A stretch of 64,000 nucleotides of DNA from Gallionella sp. (GCA_030682375.1 JAUXOL010000004.1:124001-188000); one strand, 5' to 3'. Positions 26,672-35,530 are shown, counted from the first letter of the stretch. Translations and numbers: made by a program. The notes: a model not told the origin generated them from the letters alone.

Positions 26672-26834
26672 GATACGGCGCTTTGCGCCTACTCGGGACG
26701 AACGGTTCGAAGTACCCGGCATGTCGATCAAATCTGACCGTTCGCCCTGATAACCAGCGACTTGCCAGCTTGCTGGCTTAGTCGAATGGCTAGTAGCTTC
26801 ATCAGTAGCCCGCAGAGCGGGCGTATCGAAGGGA
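26672..26834. repeat. Composite repeat region between rseC-like gene and nifX
   Basis: Contains a ctcgatacgg...gggacgaacgg unit, then a gttcgccctga...gtatcgaagg unit that has been split by the 54-base element at 26751-26804. Rejoining the flanks gives the same intact unit seen in mirror image at 40266-40306. Confidence 0.75.
26751..26804. repeat. 54-base mobile palindromic element, copy A
   Basis: Begins taaccagcgacttgccagct and ends with gtagcttcatca after an inner tgctggcttagtcgaatggc. It interrupts another repeat exactly, leaving its two halves. Copies or relatives: 28217-28270 (inside nifN), about 41071-41130 and about 54160-54205, the last two in inverse orientation. Confidence 0.8.
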
Positions 26835-26859
26835 TGTGCACTTCCGGAACACTGGCTGA

Positions 26860-27273
26860 TCATTCCTGCCACTCCTCGTCCTCGGCGAAGCTCTTTTCAC
26901 CCGACTGCTTCTTCAGGTGCTTCGCCAGCCACAGCGGCGGCTCGTTCGTCAGGCTCTGCTGCAGGCCGGACAGCAGTTCGTCGATGAGCGTGCCTTCGTC
27001 CACGCGCATCGGCTGGATGCCCCCGGCCAATAGCTGCTGGATCGCGGACGCGCCCGCGGCATTGCAATACACCGCCGCGCAGTCGCCCAGCAGCTCTACC
27101 TTGGCGGCGAGCTTGCCCTCGTGTCCGTCCATCGCGGTTTCGATGAACTCGGCCACTTCGATCAGGCGTGTGTCGCGCTCGCCCAGTTCGTAGATAGCGA
27201 ACGCCCCGGCCGCACCGAAGTGCTGATCGACCGCGCGGCGGTCGCTGGTCGCAAAAGCGATCTTCACTTTCAT
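26860..27273 (-). CDS. nifX: NifX, FeMo-co carrier protein
   Basis: 137 residues starting MKVKIAFATSDRRAVDQHFG, the typical NifX opening with the conserved HFG motif; the middle shows LGDCAAVYCNAAGASAIQQL. NifX binds NifB-co and FeMo-co precursors and passes them to NifEN. Start at 27273 has an AAGGAGA site; a longer frame into nifN is spurious. Confidence 0.93.
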   Translation of the reverse strand: MKVKIAFATSDRRAVDQHFGAAGAFAIYELGERDTRLIEVAEFIETAMDGHEGKLAAKVELLGDCAAVYCNAAGASAIQQLLAGGIQPMRVDEGTLIDELLSGLQQSLTNEPPLWLAKHLKKQSGEKSFAEDEEWQE

Positions 27274-27283
27274 CGCATTCTCC

Positions 27284-28759
27284 TTAATGGGTTTGACCAG
27301 CCGCAGGTGTCGCATTTTTCGAATCGCGTTGGTAGATGGAGACATATGGAGCGGTCTCGTGATGTCCGTGCTCCACCAGCAGGTTGGCGAGGTCGAACAA
27401 GGCCTGGCGCGTGCCGCGATACCCGACCCACAGGCGCTGGTAGCCACCGAGCAGGTCGTACTGCGGGAACCCCGCGCGAAGCAGCGGCACGCCGAGACGG
27501 CGCGCGGTCTCCACCGCATGCGAGTTGCTGATGACGAGCTGCGCACCGTTCTTCGCGGCGGCGATTTCCAGGTCCTCCAGATCGCCGATGGCTACCTGGG
27601 CTGCGGCCACGCTTTGCAGGATGTTGGCGCGCGCCGGGGCGACCGCGGCGACCACTTCGCCGCCCATCTCGGTGACCAGACGCGCGTAACCGTAGAGCAG
27701 GTCCGGATCGGCGGCGATGGCCACGCGCATGAAGCCGAGCATGAAGTGCGCGTCCACCATCGCATCCTGCAACTGCGCGCGCTGGCGCTCGATCTTCTCC
27801 GGCACCGGCTTGCCGCTGATGTCGGCCAATGCCTTGACGAAAGCATCCACCGCATCCAGCCCCATCAGGCAATCGAAGCGGTGATCCGGAACGCCGGTCT
27901 GCTCCTTCAGGAAATCCGCCGCATCGAACAGCGAGTTGCCCAGCACCAGCGTGGCGATGGATTCGCCCATGCTGGCGATGTCGGTGACAGGCGTGCCGCC
28001 CAACGTCAGCGGGCTGCTTTCCATCTCGGTGAGATGGCCATCGAGCGAATCGCCGATGTCCGGCAGAACCAGCGGGCGCAGGCCGAACGTCTCGACCAGT
28101 TCCTTGATGTGTTCGATATCTCCGGGCGTGAGGAAGGAACCGGCCAGCACGTTGACCTGCTTCTTGCGTCTACCCACATTGCTTTTCGCGTTTGCCCCCT
28201 CTCCCGCTTGCGGGAGATAACCAGCGACTTGCCCGCTTGCGGGCTTAGTCGAATGGCTAGTAGTTCCATCAGGGTTGGGGAGAGGGAGCATCGTTTCCAG
28301 CGTCGCCTTCACCGCCAGCGCATAACCGCTCTCGAGGCAGCCCGTGAAATCGGGCGTATTCACCGGCACCACGGGGATATGTGCGAACTCGGGATGGGCA
28401 GCGTAAAACTCCTTCACCAGCCGCTTGATGTCCGTGCCCTGCGTCTCCGACAGCCCGGTGGTCGGCAGGCCGATCAGCGCGGGCTTGCTCTTCTCGCACA
28501 CCGCGCGCAGCCCCTCGATCACATTCTCATCCGCGCTCATCACCGTGGACACCTGATCCATCGCCGTGGTCTGCAACGGGATGGGCTCGCGGAAGTGGCG
28601 CACGAAGAACACCTTGCCGAACGCGGTGCAGCCCTGCGAGCCGTGCATCATCGGGATGGCTTTGTTGATGCCGAGGAAAGCCAGCGACGCGCCGACCGGC
28701 TGGCTGGCCTTGAGCGGATTCACCGCGAGCGCTTTGTTGCGTTTCAGGATCTCAGCCAT
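27284..28759 (-). CDS. nifN: NifN, FeMo-co scaffold beta subunit, carrying an in-frame repeat insertion
   Basis: 491 residues, homologous to NifK; partners with NifE as the scaffold on which FeMo-co is completed. Key stretches: [50 protein letters not shown] and [16 protein letters not shown]. Between the last of these and ETMLPLPN lies a foreign-looking stretch, [18 protein letters not shown], which is exactly the translation of the 54-base element at 28217-28270, followed by [11 protein letters not shown] from a ccctctccc repeat. The frame stays open, so the protein should still be made with a surface loop. About 30 residues longer here than I would expect. Confidence 0.93.
   Translation of the reverse strand: MAEILKRNKALAVNPLKASQPVGASLAFLGINKAIPMMHGSQGCTAFGKVFFVRHFREPIPLQTTAMDQVSTVMSADENVIEGLRAVCEKSKPALIGLPTTGLSETQGTDIKRLVKEFYAAHPEFAHIPVVPVNTPDFTGCLESGYALAVKATLETMLPLPNPDGTTSHSTKPASGQVAGYLPQAGEGANAKSNVGRRKKQVNVLAGSFLTPGDIEHIKELVETFGLRPLVLPDIGDSLDGHLTEMESSPLTLGGTPVTDIASMGESIATLVLGNSLFDAADFLKEQTGVPDHRFDCLMGLDAVDAFVKALADISGKPVPEKIERQRAQLQDAMVDAHFMLGFMRVAIAADPDLLYGYARLVTEMGGEVVAAVAPARANILQSVAAAQVAIGDLEDLEIAAAKNGAQLVISNSHAVETARRLGVPLLRAGFPQYDLLGGYQRLWVGYRGTRQALFDLANLLVEHGHHETAPYVSIYQRDSKNATPAAGQTH
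28217..28270. repeat. 54-base mobile palindromic element, copy B, inside nifN
   Basis: Same element as at 26751-26804 (ataaccagcgacttgcccgc ... gtagttccatc), same length. It is inserted into a ccctctcccgcttgcgggag repeat that itself lies within the nifN frame. Its length is a multiple of three and it has no stop in the nifN frame. Confidence 0.85.
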
Positions 28760-28776
28760 GTCATCTCGATTCGTCT

Positions 28777-28846
28777 GTAGGGGCGCGATTCATCGTGCCC
28801 TGATTTTCAATCGTCAGAATCCGGGCGCGATGAATCGCGCCCCTAC
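28777..28846. repeat. Palindromic repeat (gtaggggcgcgattcatcgc family), copy 2
   Basis: Inverted repeat with arms gtaggggcgcgattcatcg and cgatgaatcgcgcccctac and an AT-rich loop, filling most of the gap between nifE and nifN. Confidence 0.9.
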
Positions 28847-28873
28847 CAACACCGTGTCGAATAACATTCATCA

Positions 28874-30280
28874 TCACGCCCCCAACTCCACACCCGGCAC
28901 ACCCGTCTTCGCCCACGGCGCAGGCTTGCGCACCGCGCCCCACACCGGGCTCTGCATCGTCAGCGCGAGCTGGCGCGCGAGTTCGGTCATACCGCTATAA
29001 CCCTCGTAACCGAATTCGCGTTCCTGGTTGATGTCGAGGAAAGGGATGCGCGCCTTCAGCGCGGTGTACATGTTGCGGCCGCCCGCGATGAGGATGTCGG
29101 CCTCGTATTCCTTCACCGCACCCAACAGCGCCTTGGGGCTGCCGTCGGTGATCATGCGGGTCTTGTCGCCCATGATCTCGCGGATGCGCGCCTTGTCTTC
29201 CTCGGTGGATTTGTTGGTGCCGGTGGCGACGACTTCCAGCCCGAGGTCCTGCAGCGCGGAGACTATGGACCACGACTTCACGCCGCCGGTGTAGAGCAAT
29301 ACGCGCTTGCCGCGCAGTTTTTCTCTCCACGGATCGAGCGCGGCATTGATCTTCGCCTCTTCGCGCGCTATCAGCGCTTCGGTGCGTTCGGTCAAAGACG
29401 GATCGTTGAGCAGCTTCGCGAATTCGCGGAATGCCATCGAGGTGTCGGTCACGCCGTAGAAGCTGCCCTCGAAATACGGCGTCTTGTAGTCGGTCTGCAG
29501 CTTGCGCGCGACGTTGAGCAGCGCCTTGGCGCACACCACCATATTGGCTTCGGCGCGATGCATGGTCTGCACCTCGCGGAAGCGCGCATCGCCGGACAGC
29601 GTGCACAGGATGCGCAAACCGAGTTCGTCGAACAGCGGCAACACGTTCCAGAACTCGCCCGCGATGTTGTATTCGCCGATCAGGTTCACGTCGTGCACGG
29701 TGATGCCGGGGCGTTGCGATTCCGGCGGAACAGGCAACGGTTCCGCCGTGCCCACCACATACTTGAACATGGCCTCGCCCGCGATGCGGTTGCCCAGATT
29801 CTTGGTGCCGTAGAAACCGGCGCAGTCCACCGGCACCACCGGCACGCCGCACTTCTCGGCGGCGGCCTTGCTCACCGCGCCGATGTCGTCGCCGGTGAGC
29901 GCGGGTACGCAGGTGTTGTAGACGAACACGGCGTTGGGGGAATAACTGTCCACCGCCTGCTTGATCGCATGGAACAGCCGCTTCTCGCCGCGCCCCATGA
30001 TGACGTCCTGTTCGGTGAGATCAGTGGTCATGCCGATGCGATACAGCGTCGGCCCGGAAGAGCGCGTGCCGCGGTTGTCCCACGAACTGCCCGCACAGGC
30101 GATAGGGCCGTGCACGATGTGCGCCACGTCGGCGATGGGCAACAAGGCGATCTGCGCCCCGTCGAACGAGCAGCCGCCCGCCGTCGCCCCGGGCTTGGGT
30201 CGCGCACAACCGGATTTCTCCTTCTTGTTGTGCTCACAGGCCGGTTCGTTCAGCAGTTCGGCGATGTCCTTGGCTTGCAT
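28874..30280 (-). CDS. nifE: NifE, FeMo-co scaffold alpha subunit
   Basis: 468 residues, homologous to NifD. Shows [53 protein letters not shown] and the NifD-like [20 protein letters not shown]. Start at 30280 ([20 protein letters not shown]) is the standard NifE N-terminus; the longer open frame upstream covers the promoter. First gene of the nifENX operon behind a sigma-54 promoter. Confidence 0.96.
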   Translation of the reverse strand: MQAKDIAELLNEPACEHNKKEKSGCARPKPGATAGGCSFDGAQIALLPIADVAHIVHGPIACAGSSWDNRGTRSSGPTLYRIGMTTDLTEQDVIMGRGEKRLFHAIKQAVDSYSPNAVFVYNTCVPALTGDDIGAVSKAAAEKCGVPVVPVDCAGFYGTKNLGNRIAGEAMFKYVVGTAEPLPVPPESQRPGITVHDVNLIGEYNIAGEFWNVLPLFDELGLRILCTLSGDARFREVQTMHRAEANMVVCAKALLNVARKLQTDYKTPYFEGSFYGVTDTSMAFREFAKLLNDPSLTERTEALIAREEAKINAALDPWREKLRGKRVLLYTGGVKSWSIVSALQDLGLEVVATGTNKSTEEDKARIREIMGDKTRMITDGSPKALLGAVKEYEADILIAGGRNMYTALKARIPFLDINQEREFGYEGYSGMTELARQLALTMQSPVWGAVRKPAPWAKTGVPGVELGA

Positions 30281-30315
30281 GGCAGTAGGCTCACGAGTAT
30301 TGACGCCTCCGTACT

Positions 30316-30331
30316 CGCAGGAACTATGCCA
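30316..30331 (-). promoter_or_regulatory. Predicted sigma-54 promoter of nifE
   Basis: Minus-strand reading TGGCATAGTTCCTGCG, with -24 GG at 30329-30330 and -12 GC at 30317-30318. It ends 35 bases before the nifE ATG and has a NifA-type site 45 bases further upstream. Confidence 0.8.
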
Positions 30332-30375
30332 ACCGACATCGGGTTGATTTATTGGGAATTTATTGTGAGGGAATT

Positions 30376-30391
30376 TGTAGCAAAGCAGACA
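30376..30391. promoter_or_regulatory. Predicted NifA site upstream of nifE
   Basis: TGT-agcaaagcag-ACA fits TGT-N10-ACA and lies about 55 bases upstream of the nifE -24 element. No gene starts on the other side, so it is specific to nifE. Confidence 0.7.
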
Positions 30392-30472
30392 ATGCGTGGG
30401 GAGCGACAAAACTGATGGGGGCGACTTCGACGGCAGGAGGAAGCTATTGCGAAGCTACCCCACTTAGTTTCG

Positions 30473-31435
30473 CTACATAAGCAATGTGCGTTGTTCGATA
30501 GGGGTAATACGTTCGATAAAGAGCAAACGTGGCTTGCCTTCTCGGTCAGTCAAATACTTTCCTTCTGCACGAACAAGGTTGCCAAGCAACGCCCTTGCAT
30601 GATCAGCGGTAAGGTTAGGCATGACGCAACGTAGCGTGCCAATTCCTTCCACTCCACGTAAGTGGAGACGAGTCTTATCAAGATCAGCCTCACGTACATG
30701 TCCAATAAATGAACCCTCAATAGAACTTTTTGTATCTGGTCGAGCAATTACCTCTCTCAGCACGACTCGCTCTCGCTGTGAAAGCGAGGCCGAGCCAAAT
30801 TCTTGCGACGAAATTTCCAAGGTATGAATCCCACGCCTTCCTGTTGGAGAAAACCGATAAAGAGTCGCTAGTTGTACATCGCGCATTGCCGGATCAGGTG
30901 AAGCCTCTTCGATTCCCGGACGCATGCCTTCGTCATCAATAAATCTAGTAATTTCAGGAAGTACACCTATTTGTTGAACCATTGTGCGAATCAGATTGCT
31001 ATCCTCTGGCAATAAATCAGCTTGCGGCGGCATCATTTTGACGCCAATCCATAGGCTTCCAGGTGCCATGCCTGTTAGTCGCAGATCAACAGATTTAGAT
31101 AGCAATTTCCCGTCTGCGCCATGCAAGTCGAATGTTGCGGATGAAAGGTGTCGCAAATTACTCTCTGCAGTTTGAGTAATCCAATTTAGTGCAGATAACC
31201 AAGGAAGATCATGTGATGCCCCAGGGCCTTCGGCATGAAAAACAAGATCCGACTCATCCATAACTTGTGCCAATGGCAGACTCTCTTGGGCAATCTTCAT
31301 AATCTGGGACAGACTGGCATCGACGATCTTTGATGGAGTCGTGTCCATGCCAATTTCCTTGGCGAGCAGACCAGTTCCAAGCATATTTTCAAGGAAAGCT
31401 CTCATGGCACTATCAGCAGATTCTTTATAGCTCAT
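30473..31435 (-). CDS. Unknown 320-aa protein, partner of a nucleotidyltransferase-like gene
   Basis: 320 residues without signal peptide or membrane helix. The N-terminal third is helical (MRAFLENMLGTGLLAKEIGM, LSQIMKIAQESLPLAQVMD), the rest mixed alpha/beta with ATFDLHGADGKLLSKSVDLR and GSFIGHVREADLDKTRLHLR. I recognise no family. The start overlaps the stop of the upstream nucleotidyltransferase-like gene by four bases. Base composition is visibly more AT-rich than the nif genes on either side, suggesting acquisition. Confidence 0.75.
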   Translation of the reverse strand: MSYKESADSAMRAFLENMLGTGLLAKEIGMDTTPSKIVDASLSQIMKIAQESLPLAQVMDESDLVFHAEGPGASHDLPWLSALNWITQTAESNLRHLSSATFDLHGADGKLLSKSVDLRLTGMAPGSLWIGVKMMPPQADLLPEDSNLIRTMVQQIGVLPEITRFIDDEGMRPGIEEASPDPAMRDVQLATLYRFSPTGRRGIHTLEISSQEFGSASLSQRERVVLREVIARPDTKSSIEGSFIGHVREADLDKTRLHLRGVEGIGTLRCVMPNLTADHARALLGNLVRAEGKYLTDREGKPRLLFIERITPIEQRTLLM

Positions 31436-31884
31436 GGCTGTATCCTCAAAATTCCTTTTGGATGTTTAGGCGTTAAGTGCAACTCTGCGGCAGCTTTGTC
31501 ACCGACGTACTGAAAAAATGAAATCAAATCATTCCCTATTTGAGGATGCCTAATCCATACGTCAACATTGTACAGATGCTTCAACTGATCATGCCTGAGC
31601 CACAAAGCAATCGCTGTAGCAACAGACTGATTGGGGTGGCCAGTCATATCAAATACTACATCTATGTCGCTTGGATTCTGTTTTCCGCGAACAAAACTAC
31701 CATCAATTAAGATAGGCGCTGAGATAGCATGTGGATACCACTCTATATCTAGGAAATGAATCAAGCCAGAAAATAAATTTTGGCGATGTACATTCTGACA
31801 AAAGACACCCTGTATCTCGCTAAAAGTGCAGTCGAAAATACCTTGTGGCAACAAACCATGACGATCAAGAAGAGGTATTGGCAT
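31432..31884 (-). CDS. Nucleotidyltransferase-like protein (DUF6932-type)
   Basis: 150 residues. The central motif ILIDGSFVRGKQNPSDIDVV matches the GS-x-...-DxD active-site pattern of Pol-beta-type nucleotidyltransferases in the variant form I associate with DUF6932; a third acidic strand could be NVDVWIRHP. Such small enzymes occur in toxin-antitoxin and defence modules, where they transfer nucleotides to tRNA or protein. It is coupled to the 320-aa gene. Family assignment needs a profile search. Confidence 0.65.
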   Translation of the reverse strand: MPIPLLDRHGLLPQGIFDCTFSEIQGVFCQNVHRQNLFSGLIHFLDIEWYPHAISAPILIDGSFVRGKQNPSDIDVVFDMTGHPNQSVATAIALWLRHDQLKHLYNVDVWIRHPQIGNDLISFFQYVGDKAAAELHLTPKHPKGILRIQP

Positions 31885-32028
31885 TTTAGTAATTATCTAG
31901 GTATCGGAGTCAATTTATCTCCCCATTCGCGAGAGATTGAAGTGGGTGCATCGAATTATTCTTCCGCGCCCACTCATTTTCGTCCCGCATCCTAGCCTTA
32001 CATCCGCCCCCGCACCAAGCAGAAAAAA

Positions 32029-32059
32029 GGCCTATATATTTTCCGCAAATATATAGGCC
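32029..32059. terminator. AT-rich hairpin between toxin gene and nucleotidyltransferase gene
   Basis: Perfect inverted repeat ggcctatatattt / aaatatataggcc around a five-base loop. On the minus strand it follows the toxin gene stop by about 30 bases and is followed by a short T-run (ccttttttct), so it works as a terminator for the toxin-antitoxin operon. A similar hairpin lies at 33753. Confidence 0.7.
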
Positions 32060-32090
32060 GTCAGGCACTCCGGTTCCGCGTCCGCAATAG

Positions 32091-32417
32091 CTATACACCC
32101 AGCATCCTGCGCGACAACAGTGCCTGCATGTCGCGCCGTCCGTCCGCGATGATGTAGATGAATACCTGTTTTCCGCTCACCCGATAAATGAGGCGATAGG
32201 GTTTGAAGTGCACCTGGCGATATTCGCGGATGCCCAGCGCGATGAGTTCTTTGGGGTGGGTGCCGCGCTCTGGGAAATCGGACAGTGTCGCCGCGACTAC
32301 CATTAATTTATCCAGCACGTAGTCTGCATTCTCCTGACTATCGTGCTCGGCGATGTAGTCGTAGATGCCCTCCAAATCGCGCTCGGCACTGCGCGTAAGC
32401 AAGACTTTGAAGCTCAT
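32091..32417 (-). CDS. RelE/ParE-family toxin
   Basis: 108 residues of the RelE/ParE fold: VLLTRSAERDLEGIYDYIAE at the start, then EYRQVHFKPYRLIYRVSGKQ and IYIIADGRRDMQALLSRRM. Members either cut mRNA on the ribosome or poison gyrase; the sequence does not settle which. Encoded immediately after its antitoxin with a four-base overlap. Confidence 0.88.
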   Translation of the reverse strand: MSFKVLLTRSAERDLEGIYDYIAEHDSQENADYVLDKLMVVAATLSDFPERGTHPKELIALGIREYRQVHFKPYRLIYRVSGKQVFIYIIADGRRDMQALLSRRMLGV

Positions 32418-32689
32418 GCCGCTGCGGTCTTTTTGGCTCTAAGGCGACGTGCCACTTCGGCCACCGGGGTGACTTGGCCTTGTTCGATCTCTTGATTTCC
32501 CAGTGCCAATATCTTGAGCAGGGCCAGCGTTTCCTGAGTGTTTTCGTAAGAGGCAATGTCTTGCATGACGGCTTTGGCTTCGCCATTCTGGGTTATGAGG
32601 TAAGGCTCGCGGTTCTCTGTCAGGTCTTTCAGTACTTCGGCGGCGTTGGCTTTGAAGTAGCTGATGGGTTTGATGTTGGTTGAGCGCAT
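32414..32689 (-). CDS. Phd/YefM-family antitoxin
   Basis: 91 residues: a DNA-binding N-terminus (ISYFKANAAEVLKDLTENRE, YLITQNGEAKAVMQDIASYE) typical of Phd/YefM antitoxins and a helical C-terminal toxin-neutralising tail. First gene of the pair, so it can repress its own promoter. Confidence 0.88.
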   Translation of the reverse strand: MRSTNIKPISYFKANAAEVLKDLTENREPYLITQNGEAKAVMQDIASYENTQETLALLKILALGNQEIEQGQVTPVAEVARRLRAKKTAAA

Positions 32690-32776
32690 GGTTTCATTCC
32701 TGGATTATTCAGACCAAATATAGTCTTTTAATGGTCTTAAGGCAACATTCCTTCAGCCAAAAGCAATCCCTCCCAA

Positions 32777-32797
32777 CCTCCCTTTGCTAAAGGGAGG
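32777..32797. repeat. Hairpin repeat cctccctttgctaaagggagg
   Basis: Tight inverted repeat in the gap between the antitoxin gene and the dehydrogenase gene. It resembles the ccccctttgcaaaaggggg repeats at 15143 and may end the SDR transcript or be a mobile palindrome. Nothing else is visible in 32690-32861. Confidence 0.55.
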
Positions 32798-32861
32798 AGC
32801 CGGGGCAGCGATGACCTGTTGAGTTTTCCGCTCAGCCAACCACGAGATGAGCAGCACGCCA

Positions 32862-33560
32862 TCACCACGGAATCTCCCTCCCGTCACGGTCGATGAACTT
32901 GCCCGTGTCCGCGAGAGTGAGGCCGGCGATGACCTTGCACATGTCAGCCACGCTTTGCTCGACCGGAATCATCGCATTGGGGCCACCCATGTCGGTCTTG
33001 ACCCAGCCGGGGTTGAAGGCCACGGAGGTGATGCCCAGCCCTTTCAGGTCCACGGCCAGGCTCTTGGCCACCATGTTGGCGGCGGCCTTGCTGCTGCGAT
33101 ACAGGTAGCTGCCGCCGCTGGTGTTGTCTTCCATGCTGCCCATCTTGCTGGTGAGGGTGACGATGAGTTTGAGTTGGCTGCGCGCGATCTGTTGGACGAA
33201 CGCTTCGACCATCTTCAGCGGGGCCATGGTGTTGATGTTGAATGCGGCCATCCATTCCGCATAGTCGGTATGACCGAAGCCGCGCTTATCCGCCGCCGGA
33301 TAAACGCCCGCATTGTTGATGAGCAGGTCTATCGCCTCGTCGGCCAGCGTCCGCGCAAGTTGCTCTATCTGCGCATGATCGGTGACGTCGAGGGCATGGA
33401 GTTCAATCAGGTCGGGATAGCGGGCCGCCAGTTTGTTGAGCGCATCCGCCTTGCCGGGATCGCGGCAACAAGCCAGCACGCGATCACCAGCCTCCGCGTA
33501 TTGATTGCAGAATTCCAGCCCGATGCCGCGATTGGCGCCGGTTATCAACAGTGTCTTCAT
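32862..33560 (-). CDS. Short-chain dehydrogenase/reductase
   Basis: 232 residues of the classical SDR fold. Cofactor motif TGANRGIGLEF, structural motif NNAGVYP, catalytic serine in IVTLTSKMGS and the Y-x3-K pair in YRSSKAAANM. Followed by NPGWVKTDMGG. Similar to carbonyl reductase-like oxidoreductases, substrate unknown. Start at 33560 gives the native N-terminus MKTLLITGA. Confidence 0.88.
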   Translation of the reverse strand: MKTLLITGANRGIGLEFCNQYAEAGDRVLACCRDPGKADALNKLAARYPDLIELHALDVTDHAQIEQLARTLADEAIDLLINNAGVYPAADKRGFGHTDYAEWMAAFNINTMAPLKMVEAFVQQIARSQLKLIVTLTSKMGSMEDNTSGGSYLYRSSKAAANMVAKSLAVDLKGLGITSVAFNPGWVKTDMGGPNAMIPVEQSVADMCKVIAGLTLADTGKFIDRDGREIPW

Positions 33561-33667
33561 GGTCGCTCCTTTGTGTTCCGGATACATCGGCCCGCATCCT
33601 AGCTCGCCCCCTTCCCAGCCAGCAAGCACAAGAAAGACCTATGGAAACGCTGAACAAGTATGATTTT

Positions 33668-33737
33668 GTCGTTCCCGCGAAAGCGGGAACCCAGTTAAAT
33701 CAACAAGCTGGATTCCCGCGTTCGCGGGAATGACGAC
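33668..33737. repeat. Palindromic repeat of the gttcccgcgaaagcgggaac type
   Basis: Two hairpins, gttcccgcgaaagcgggaac and attcccgcgttcgcgggaat, in mirrored order around taaatcaacaagctgg. A common proteobacterial extragenic repeat; separates the SDR gene from the LRV operon end. Confidence 0.8.
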
Positions 33738-33752
33738 TTAATCAGTCGTTCC

Positions 33753-33778
33753 CCTATATGTTTTTCAAAATATATAGG
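33753..33778. terminator. AT-rich hairpin downstream of the LRV operon
   Basis: Inverted repeat cctatat / atatagg with an AT-rich loop, 22 bases after the stop of the 321-aa gene (minus strand). Likely ends that transcript. Same style as the hairpin at 32029. Confidence 0.5.
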
Positions 33779-33800
33779 CCAGACACTGGGAGTGAAAAGA

Positions 33801-34766
33801 CTAGACCGAATACGGCTCCACGGCCCAACTCCTGACCAGCCCTGCCTCGGCATCGGGCAGGTAGCGGAAGCCGTTGTCCAAGTCGCGCACGACGGCGTAG
33901 GCCACCTTGGGCGGGGTGATGGTTCCCGCGACGAGATGAAAATACCATGCCCCCGGATAGCCGGCGGCGCGGTCGAAGGCCTGCAATTGCGCGGACATGT
34001 CCACGCCGCTCGCTTCGATATTCCACTGGAACGGTTTGAGTTCGCGCGCATGGCATGAAACCGGCGAAACGGAGACCACGGGATTGCGGTAGCGATCCTG
34101 ATGTTCGCGCAAGCCAAACATCCAGTGGTCGCTGAAATGCCCTCGGCTCGCGGCGCTGCTGTGCGCCCACTCGTACAACATCCTCGGCAGGCCCTTGGCG
34201 TAGCCATCGGAGGACGATGGCCTGACGATGACCTGGCGCAGATCGACGAGCCTGCGGAAACGGTAGCGAGGCGCGCCGACCGGCTGCGCATCGAGCAATA
34301 TCGGCGCGACCGGCTCGGTGAGTTCCTGCAGGTCTTCCGGCAAGGCGTCCTTGTCTATCAGTTCGCGATCCAGTATCTCTTGCAGTTCTTCGACTTCCAG
34401 CTGCAATACGTCGGCCGGCGCGGGGCCGTATGCCCCGACGAAATAATGCGTGCGCCCGCTGTGGCGCGTGACCAGCAGGCCGCTGTCGGCATGGCGTTCC
34501 ACCAGTTCATGGATATCGCCGCCGCAGGATTCGAGCTCTGCCCTCGCCCAATCGTCCAGGCTCTCCGCGAGCCGCTCGCCGTCCGCGGCGAGCACGCCGC
34601 CGGGACGATACCAGCCGCCCCGACTCAGCGCATAACGGAAGCTGCAGTCGGGACGGACGCGGTTGGCGATCTCCAGCAGCGCGGCATGGTGAGGGCGCGG
34701 CGGCAACGATTCGATCTGGGCGGCAAGCTCGCGCAGTGCGGCTTCATCGGGCGTATACAAGCTCAT
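33801..34766 (-). CDS. Unknown 321-aa protein in the LRV operon
   Basis: 321 residues, soluble, acidic. Visible parts: CSFRYALSRGGWYRPGGVLA, TRHSGRTHYFVGAYGPAPAD and near the C-terminus YPGAWYFHLVAGTITPPKVA followed by DLDNGFRYLPDAEAGLV. No family recognised. It overlaps the LRV gene by four bases and shares its perfect sigma-54 promoter, so it is a nif-regulated gene of unknown role. Confidence 0.75.
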   Translation of the reverse strand: MSLYTPDEAALRELAAQIESLPPRPHHAALLEIANRVRPDCSFRYALSRGGWYRPGGVLAADGERLAESLDDWARAELESCGGDIHELVERHADSGLLVTRHSGRTHYFVGAYGPAPADVLQLEVEELQEILDRELIDKDALPEDLQELTEPVAPILLDAQPVGAPRYRFRRLVDLRQVIVRPSSSDGYAKGLPRMLYEWAHSSAASRGHFSDHWMFGLREHQDRYRNPVVSVSPVSCHARELKPFQWNIEASGVDMSAQLQAFDRAAGYPGAWYFHLVAGTITPPKVAYAVVRDLDNGFRYLPDAEAGLVRSWAVEPYSV

Positions 34767-35530
34767 TCGTGCTCCTCGTTCAGAAAGTCGTTCAATCGTT
34801 GCCGCACTGCGGCACGCACGTCGGGCTCGGCATCGTCCACCAGTTCGGCGATGGCCTCCATCGGTGCATGCTGTGCGGCTTCCAGACGCACCAGCCAGTC
34901 CTCGTCGTGCAACATCTTCGCCGCATCGTCCGGCAACACGCGCTCGGCGACGATGCGCCGCACATCGGCATCCTCGTCCCGCACCATGCGCCCCAAGGCG
35001 AACGGCGGCAGGCGGCGCGCCACTTCCTTGCGCACCTCGCGATCCTCGTCCTGCGCCATGCGCGGCAACTGTCCGTGCGGCAATCGTCTCGCCACCTGCG
35101 TGCGCACCAGGTAGTCTGCGTCGTTGATCAGTTCGCCCAGCCGTTCCGGCGCGATGCGGTTGGCTACCGTCATGCGCACCTCGCGGTCGCTATCCTGCAG
35201 GTAATCGTCCAGTTCGTCCACCGGCAATCGGCTCGCCACCACGCGGCGCACCACTTCGTCGGCATCGCGCGGCTGCTGCCGCAACACTTCCAGCGGCGCA
35301 TAACGCGCGGCGATGGCGCGGCGTTCCCAGAAAACGTCGGCCAGATTCTCTTCGGCGAACTGCGGGTTGCGCCGCAGGAAGCGATCTATCTGCCGCCCGC
35401 TGTTCGCCATCAGGCAGACATCTCCCGGCACGCACTTGCCCGCCGCCAACAACGCGCGATGAGGGCAAGCCGTGCAATCGGCCAGTACGACCTCGCTCAA
35501 CGGCGACGCCCCGATATGACGTTCCGGCAT
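34763..35530 (-). CDS. LRV protein (leucine-rich repeat variant) with 4Fe-4S N-terminus
   Basis: 255 residues. The N-terminal domain has the cysteine set LADCTACPHRALLAAG, KCVPGDVCLMAN that binds a 4Fe-4S cluster in the Azotobacter LRV protein. Then about eight degenerate 24-residue helical repeats (such as DADEVVRRVVASRLPVDELD, DSDREVRMTVANRIAPERLG, DADYLVRTQVARRLPHGQLP). LRV genes are found in nif clusters but their job is unknown. Start at 35530 (MPERHIGASPLSEV) fits the family better than the longer frame. Confidence 0.88.
   Translation of the reverse strand: MPERHIGASPLSEVVLADCTACPHRALLAAGKCVPGDVCLMANSGRQIDRFLRRNPQFAEENLADVFWERRAIAARYAPLEVLRQQPRDADEVVRRVVASRLPVDELDDYLQDSDREVRMTVANRIAPERLGELINDADYLVRTQVARRLPHGQLPRMAQDEDREVRKEVARRLPPFALGRMVRDEDADVRRIVAERVLPDDAAKMLHDEDWLVRLEAAQHAPMEAIAELVDDAEPDVRAAVRQRLNDFLNEEHE

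Noticed and set aside
30281-30409. Longer nifE start at 30409
   Set aside because: It would translate through the sigma-54 promoter at 30316-30331, and the native NifE N-terminus begins at 30280.
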